NCBI GenBank assembly: GCA_026413185.1
Contig: CM048655.1
Location: 1,332,761-1,396,760, forward strand
Reading direction: 5' to 3'
Source: Pueraria montana var. lobata
Taxonomy: Eukaryota; Streptophyta; Magnoliopsida; Fabales; Fabaceae
DNA length: 64,000 nt
The stretch's first letter is position 1; each line of letters starts with the position of its first letter. Position numbers and translations under genes: made by a program. The notes beneath the pieces are model-generated. The model saw only the letters and a program-made list of their open reading frames with translations. It was not told the origin of the DNA and did no database searches. Of this stretch, positions 59,569 to 64,000 are shown piece by piece.

Positions 59569-59940
59569 CAACACTCTTCAGAAATTGTACAGGTGCACAG
59601 CTTAGTTGCACAGACCCATTCCAAGGCTTCCTACAAGCTTCTTTTGCTTCCGCAACACCTTTAACACGTTAAACTTCACCTCAATTGATCCTTAATGCAT
59701 CATTTATTCTTGGGACCTCTCCAAACTTGCTCCACGCTTCCAAAAAGCTCCTAAAAACATAAGAAAACAACCCAAAGATCAAGTGTAAAAGGGTAAAAAC
59801 TAAAATTCCTAACTAAACAAAGTTTTTATTAAAAACACAACTAAAATGAACATAACAAAGCTCAAAAGCATGAAAGATATCAAATAATTGTCCCTAAACT
59901 ACTACAAAAAGTAGGAATATAAGGCAATTATCACTCAACA

Positions 59941-60034
59941 CATCATCCATTGTCTTTGGTTTTAACAAGCTTTGCAGCTCATAATGGTCATACCCGGCTT
60001 GAACAAAACTGCATTCAGTGGAGGATACTTGTGG
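59941..60034 (-). pseudogene. Short open exon-like fragment interrupted by the F2 LTR
   Basis: On the minus strand one frame is open for about 30 codons (VSSTECSFVQAGYDHYELQS, then LLKPKTMDD) and stops exactly where the F2 LTR begins. Upstream on that strand the composition turns T-rich (TTATTTTTCTTATATACC), as before a splice acceptor. The ELQSLLKP wording loosely recalls the start of plant Ulp1-type protease domains, but that is a weak impression. The rest of the exon would lie beyond the lost 3' end of F2. Confidence 0.3.
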
Positions 60035-60437
60035 TATATAAGAAAAATAATAAAAAAAGAAATTAAACTTTAAAATAAAATATTTTAAAGTACAGTAAAG
60101 TTACATATTTTAAGAAACACACATAAAAATATAAAATTATACTTCCCTTGCATTAATAAACTTATTTTATATGTTTCACTTATATTTTTATAACTTTTAT
60201 ATAAAATATTGGAACTAATACAACTTATCATCTAATTGTATACTGGAAAAAGCAAGATGTTAGTGTTTACTTTTTTTTTTTGACAAAAAATGCATCTATT
60301 TTCAATGACTTTGTAACTTTTATATTAAACATTTCAGTGACTTCATAACACCGTTAAACACTTATGAGACAAAGTTAACCACTATTAGACATTTCAATAA
60401 CCTCATGACACTATTAATCACATAACAATAATTAATA
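60035..60437. other. AT-rich intergenic DNA
   Basis: No gene is seen. Phrases such as CATTTCAATAACCTCATGAC and CATTTCAGTGACTTCATAAC are repeated loosely around 60,330-60,415. Confidence 0.5.
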
Positions 60438-62644
60438 TGTAACACCGTGATTTTTCATAATTTATGATAAAGTGATTGAAAATAATTACAAGAGATAATT
60501 AAATTTAATTTCATGAAATGATTTAAGTAATAAGTATGTGTGAATTTTCTATGTAAGTTTCAGTAGAGAATTTGACTGAAAATGATATTGTGTTACACAC
60601 TGATAGTGTAAGAATACACTGTGAAAGTGGAAAAATAGTCAAGGAAAGTGAAGAATTTAATTATGATTAGTTACTAATAATTATAATTAAGTCTCAGTGA
60701 AATTTATATGTTGTTCTGTTACAGTTGATTAAAATAAGTATGTCTTAGCACAGTTCAAAGAATGCGATTTTGATAGCTTTTCGGGAGTTGGAAAATTTTC
60801 TTGAGACATTGTAAATTATTCTTGGAAGTTTTAAATTAACATTAGTAAGTCATACACTTACTAATTTATGATTTGCAATCTAATTAGCTCATTTTCATTT
60901 GTTACCGTTTCCATTAATATTTTCACCAAAAGGTACAAGTACACCTACCTCAATTTACTCCTACGTACTTCATAAGCAAAATTTTCAAAGCTTCCTTAAT
61001 GCATCTGAACAAAACCATGTGAAATAAATTGAGGTTCCAATTTGCTTCCTTGAAAAGTTTACTTCTTGGCCCAAAATTAATGCAAAGGACAAAAGACTCA
61101 TTGTCTTAAGTGTGGAGCACCATTCTACACGTTTCTAGCCAATTCAAGTGTGAAATTCTTATTCTCTTTACTGACCAAAACACTCATGGTCTGCTGCCAA
61201 GGACCATTTCATTTAGTTGATCATTTACTCCATCTTGACTAGTCAAATTCATCCAAAAACAAAAGGCTTTGTTGCTATAAAATAAGTGTTGCATCAGAGT
61301 GTTGGTTCCTTAGCATTTCTTCTCCTTATTCACCGTGAGACTTCGCATTTCTTCTTTCTCTCTCACGTCTATTTATCTTCCTTGTTGAAAATGCTTAAGT
61401 CTGAAATTTAAAGCAAGAGAAATTCACTCATATTCTCCTTTAAGTTTCATGCGTCCAAGCCTTTGTGTTGGTAAGCACTTAAATTCTTTCCTCATCTCTT
61501 GCTTTGTTCCCAGTGATACTTTCACTGTGCTTAAGTTTCTAATTTTGGACTTTGTCTTGAATCATGATGGTTGATTGGTTTTGGTGATGTTTTGGTGAGA
61601 AGCTCACTCTTTGGCTCAAGACATTCTTTTCCACTCCACTATAAAAAAATCTCAGTTTGTGACGTAGTAAGGTAAGTAAAGCTTATAGTTTGTATGTATT
61701 CTTTGGTGTGTGAATCTGTTGTGATATGTGCTACCCATTGGACGTATGATTGTGAGGATTTGCTTGTGATATAAGTTGATGGAATGAAATTTGATAGTTG
61801 AAAATAAAATGCTTATCGTCCAGTGCATTGCTGCCTGAAATATGTTAGTATTTTTAAGATAACTTTGGCTGCGGTGAATGAAATTGCATTCCATTTGTTG
61901 AAGATGAAAATAGACATCTCAGGCTACAGTTTTGACACAAGAACTGACCGAAAAGATTGAAAATCGAAGGAGTTATGGTCCTCGAAATTTGAGCGTTCAG
62001 TAAGGAAAACGTGACTGAACATAGTGCCTTGTTTTGAATTCTGTATTTCAACAAAAATATTATTAAAAAATGAGTTATATGGTTAGAAAATATACATCTC
62101 TAGCTTTCTAACAGTATATGGAATGTTTTCTAATTCATTATATTTCTATTTCAAAAATTTCCTTGAAACTGACCCATCTGCAGTGAAGAAAATCTGTTTT
62201 CAAGATTTTGGAAAATTTTGGTTCTCTTTCTATAAGATGACTTAGAAATTATTATTTTCCTTCTTGAAATTATATTTCCATTGGTTTACAACATGAGATT
62301 AATTTTTCTACAAAATGATTTAAATGGGTTGAGACCTTGAACGTAGAAAAATGGACTGTTTTGTATTGAGGATAGTTTTGGCTTTGCCACTAAAATGATT
62401 ATTGTAGTTTTTTTGTTGTTGTAAATCTTGGACTTGTCTATGGTTTTACTCTTTTGAAAACAAATTTGTTGGTGTTTTGATTTTAAAACCAGAAGATCTT
62501 ATTGTTATTTTTTTACCTTCTTTTTAATCCTTTCTAAAGTTTTAAAGATGACTTCTACAGTTTCTAATATTTCAAAAGTTTTAAGATATTTTAGAAAATT
62601 TTCAAAGTGTCCCAAAGTGTTTTAAAGGCTAGAAACTTTAAGGT

Positions 62645-62935
62645 TTTACCCAGCGTCCGGTGACCAACGTCCAGAGACTAAGCGTCCAGTGTAAAGCGTC
62701 TGGTCCACTCTGGTAAACTCTGGTGAGAGCATCCAGAGACCGAGCGTCCAGTGTAGAGCGTCCGTGTCTAGTGACCAGCGTACGATGACTAGCATCCGGT
62801 GACCATCATCATGTGACCAGCGTCTTGTGACTAGCCCAGAGACCAGCGTCCAAAGACCAATGTCCGGTGACCAGCATCCAATGATTTGCATCAGATGACT
62901 TGTGTCTAGACCGAGCATCCAAACCCTATGTCTGG
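62645..62935 (+). repeat. Short degenerate tandem repeat with GACCAGCGTCC words
   Basis: About 20 loosely tandem units of 12-16 bp built on GACCAGCGTCCGGT / GAGCGTCCAGTG. The copies differ by transitions consistent with decay of CG to CA/TG, as expected of methylated repeats. Confidence 0.8.
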
Positions 62936-62959
62936 TTAACTTCGATATTTTCTTTAACT

Positions 62960-63225
62960 TTGAGTCCGCAGTGAATGATGATTGTGGACATGTTGTTGGA
63001 TTTTACATGCTTATAAGCATGAGTTCACAGTGAATGATGACTGTGGATATGTTGTTGTTTACCACAATGGATGGTGACTGTGGATATGTTGTTGTTGACC
63101 ACAGTGGATGGTGACTGTGGATACGTTGTTGTTGATCACAGTGGACAATGACTATGAATATGTTGTTGTGTTGGACTGTACATGCATCATGCATGAGTCC
63201 ACAGTGGATCATGACTGTGGATACG
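62960..63225 (+). repeat. 37-bp minisatellite with GACTGTGGATATGTTGTTG core
   Basis: CTGTGGATAT begins units at 63,041, 63,078 and 63,115, and a variant (CTATGAATAT) at 63,152, exactly 37 bases apart. Diverged flanking copies occur at about 62,980 and 63,210. Each unit contains ACCACAGTGGATGGTGACTG, where CACAGTG is nearly self-complementary. Confidence 0.9.
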
Positions 63226-64000
63226 AGTTGGCACGTAAGTTGAGGATGCTCGAGAGGTCCTCAAGCTAGTGTCGGAAAGATTAGTGGGACCAGGTAGATG
63301 GGTTTGGGGGATGGGATGGACCGTCAATTCCACATTGAGGCCAAGATTTCTGCAAATCTTGTGTTATGGTGAGTCACTACCCACGTACGCCTATCCTGAC
63401 AAAGCCACTAATTTCTTTTCTTGATCAGTGATGGCGTTTCCCCAAATGGTCAGACTGTGAGACTATGGTAAGGGATTTGATTGTTCTGATCACTCGGCTG
63501 GTGAAAATCTCCATGGAGTCGTGTCTACATATAGTGCATGACTAGGCATATTGTTTGAGGATATGTCGGTGATTGTCCTAATGAAATGGATTCTACTAAA
63601 TGTTGCTATTTACCTCTTTATATATGTTAATATGGATTTATTGTTTTATTTGAATTGTATGTTTGTTCTGTAAGGCTATCCTTGCGCTGTTTGTTTGTAT
63701 GTGTTTGATTGTGATGATCGCGATTCTTCGTGGGAGCAGATGATAGACTACCAGCGGATCAACCTATTCGCGGCTGAAGTCACAGAAGACCCGCTTCTTC
63801 TATTTCTTCCCTTATCTTATATCGTCTTAGTTTCTAGTTAAGGGTAATATGTAGTTGTGGCCAGCTACTAGGGAATAAGTAGTAATATGTATCCCTTTTC
63901 TTTTGGTATAACTATTTCTGATGGGTATATTTGTACTGGTACACAAGTATTTCGCACCTTTTGAGACATCGGACTTTTGGTATGTGGTTTGTATTTCGCC

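Larger units (their letters stand above)
46587..59933 (-). mobile_element. Gypsy solo LTR, split by the Sirevirus
   Basis: It is the same family as the LTRs at 29,580 and 36,493. It begins TGTTGCGATTTTGGCAAGTG and ends GGCAATTATCA at 59,933, flanked by CTCAA at 46,582-46,586 and 59,934-59,938. The two LTR parts (46,587-47,576 and 59,574-59,933) total 1,350 bp. No gypsy internal sequence is present, so it is a solo LTR. Confidence 0.92.
45428..59940 (-). mobile_element. F2 5' LTR, split by a nested gypsy solo LTR and Sirevirus
   Basis: The LTR runs 45,428-46,586, is interrupted by 46,587-59,938 (insert plus second TSD copy), and ends with CA at 59,939-59,940. Rejoined it is about 1,161 bp, in agreement with the 1,157-bp F2 solo LTR. 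CGTCTG/CAGACG words are frequent in it (for example 46,440-46,510). The 3' end of the element lies left of copia 2 and is lost. Confidence 0.9.
60438..64000 (+). mobile_element. Chromovirus-like (Tekay/Del-type) LTR, running off the window
   Basis: TGTAACACCGTGATTTTTCA at 60,438 is the usual start of plant Tekay/Del-type gypsy LTRs. A TATA box CTATAAAATAAG is at 61,275-61,286, followed by a leader-like stretch. Long LTRs (3-5 kb) with internal tandem repeats are common in that lineage, and two repeat arrays are present here (62,645-62,935 and 62,960-63,225). GGGAGCAGATGATAGA near 63,733 is wording I associate with LTRs of this lineage. No gag-pol is inside the window. The preceding TAATA is the expected TSD copy. 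Confidence 0.6.

Noticed and set aside
1..64000. CRISPR-like arrays or bacterial operons
   Set aside because: The evenly spaced repeats (72-bp, 37-bp, 42-bp units) have no unique spacers, and all context is plant nuclear DNA.

Overview
This is plant nuclear DNA, most likely from a papilionoid legume. The evidence is spliced introns, very AT-rich intergenic DNA, non-LTR and LTR retrotransposons of plant lineages, and a Mutator-type MITE whose ends carry the TTTTTGGTCC wording common in legume genomes. The species assignment is inference. There are no bacterial genes, CRISPR arrays, rRNA genes or convincing tRNA genes.

One host gene is visible. It lies at about 6.87-11.2 kb on the plus strand, has introns in its 5' leader and encodes a protein of about 758 residues. 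Its KSKYLSYPYTN block, RRM-like fold and C-terminal helix match the C-terminal part of plant PWWP-domain proteins, but no PWWP domain is present. It carries two internal repeat arrays. Upstream are degenerate transposon relics: an LTR, two MITE-like inverted repeats and a 5'-truncated LINE with a 14-bp target-site duplication (TSD). A second small host remnant may be an exon scrap at 59,941-60,034.

The rest is layered mobile DNA. At 11.76-23.49 kb a candidate non-autonomous Helitron (minus strand) contains a nearly full-length L1-type LINE (14.79-21.94 kb). Solo LTR 16,393-17,693 sits inside LINE ORF1. From 24.3 to 43.6 kb lie a LINE tail, a decayed plus-strand copia element (copia 1, 24.83-29.58 kb), a minus-strand gypsy element with gag and protease only (29.58-37.68 kb, itself split by a solo LTR), and a decayed minus-strand copia (copia 2, 37.69-43.60 kb) whose 5' LTR holds a Mutator-type MITE. 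From 43.6 to 59.94 kb is a second copia family (F2). Its 5' LTR is split by a gypsy solo LTR (TSD CTCAA), and that LTR is split by a structurally complete 11,992-bp Sirevirus (47,577-59,568, TSD CAACA) with a long third ORF after pol. A chromovirus-like LTR starts at 60,438 and runs off the window.

The element proteins are nearly all broken by stops and frameshifts. The most notable signals are non-coding. Two hairpins in the copia LTRs keep their pairing through compensatory changes, one of them across two LTR families. The gag-to-pol step is +1 in all three related copia copies. A block near the LTR leader is shared by both copia families. All of this is from reading by eye, without alignments or database searches.
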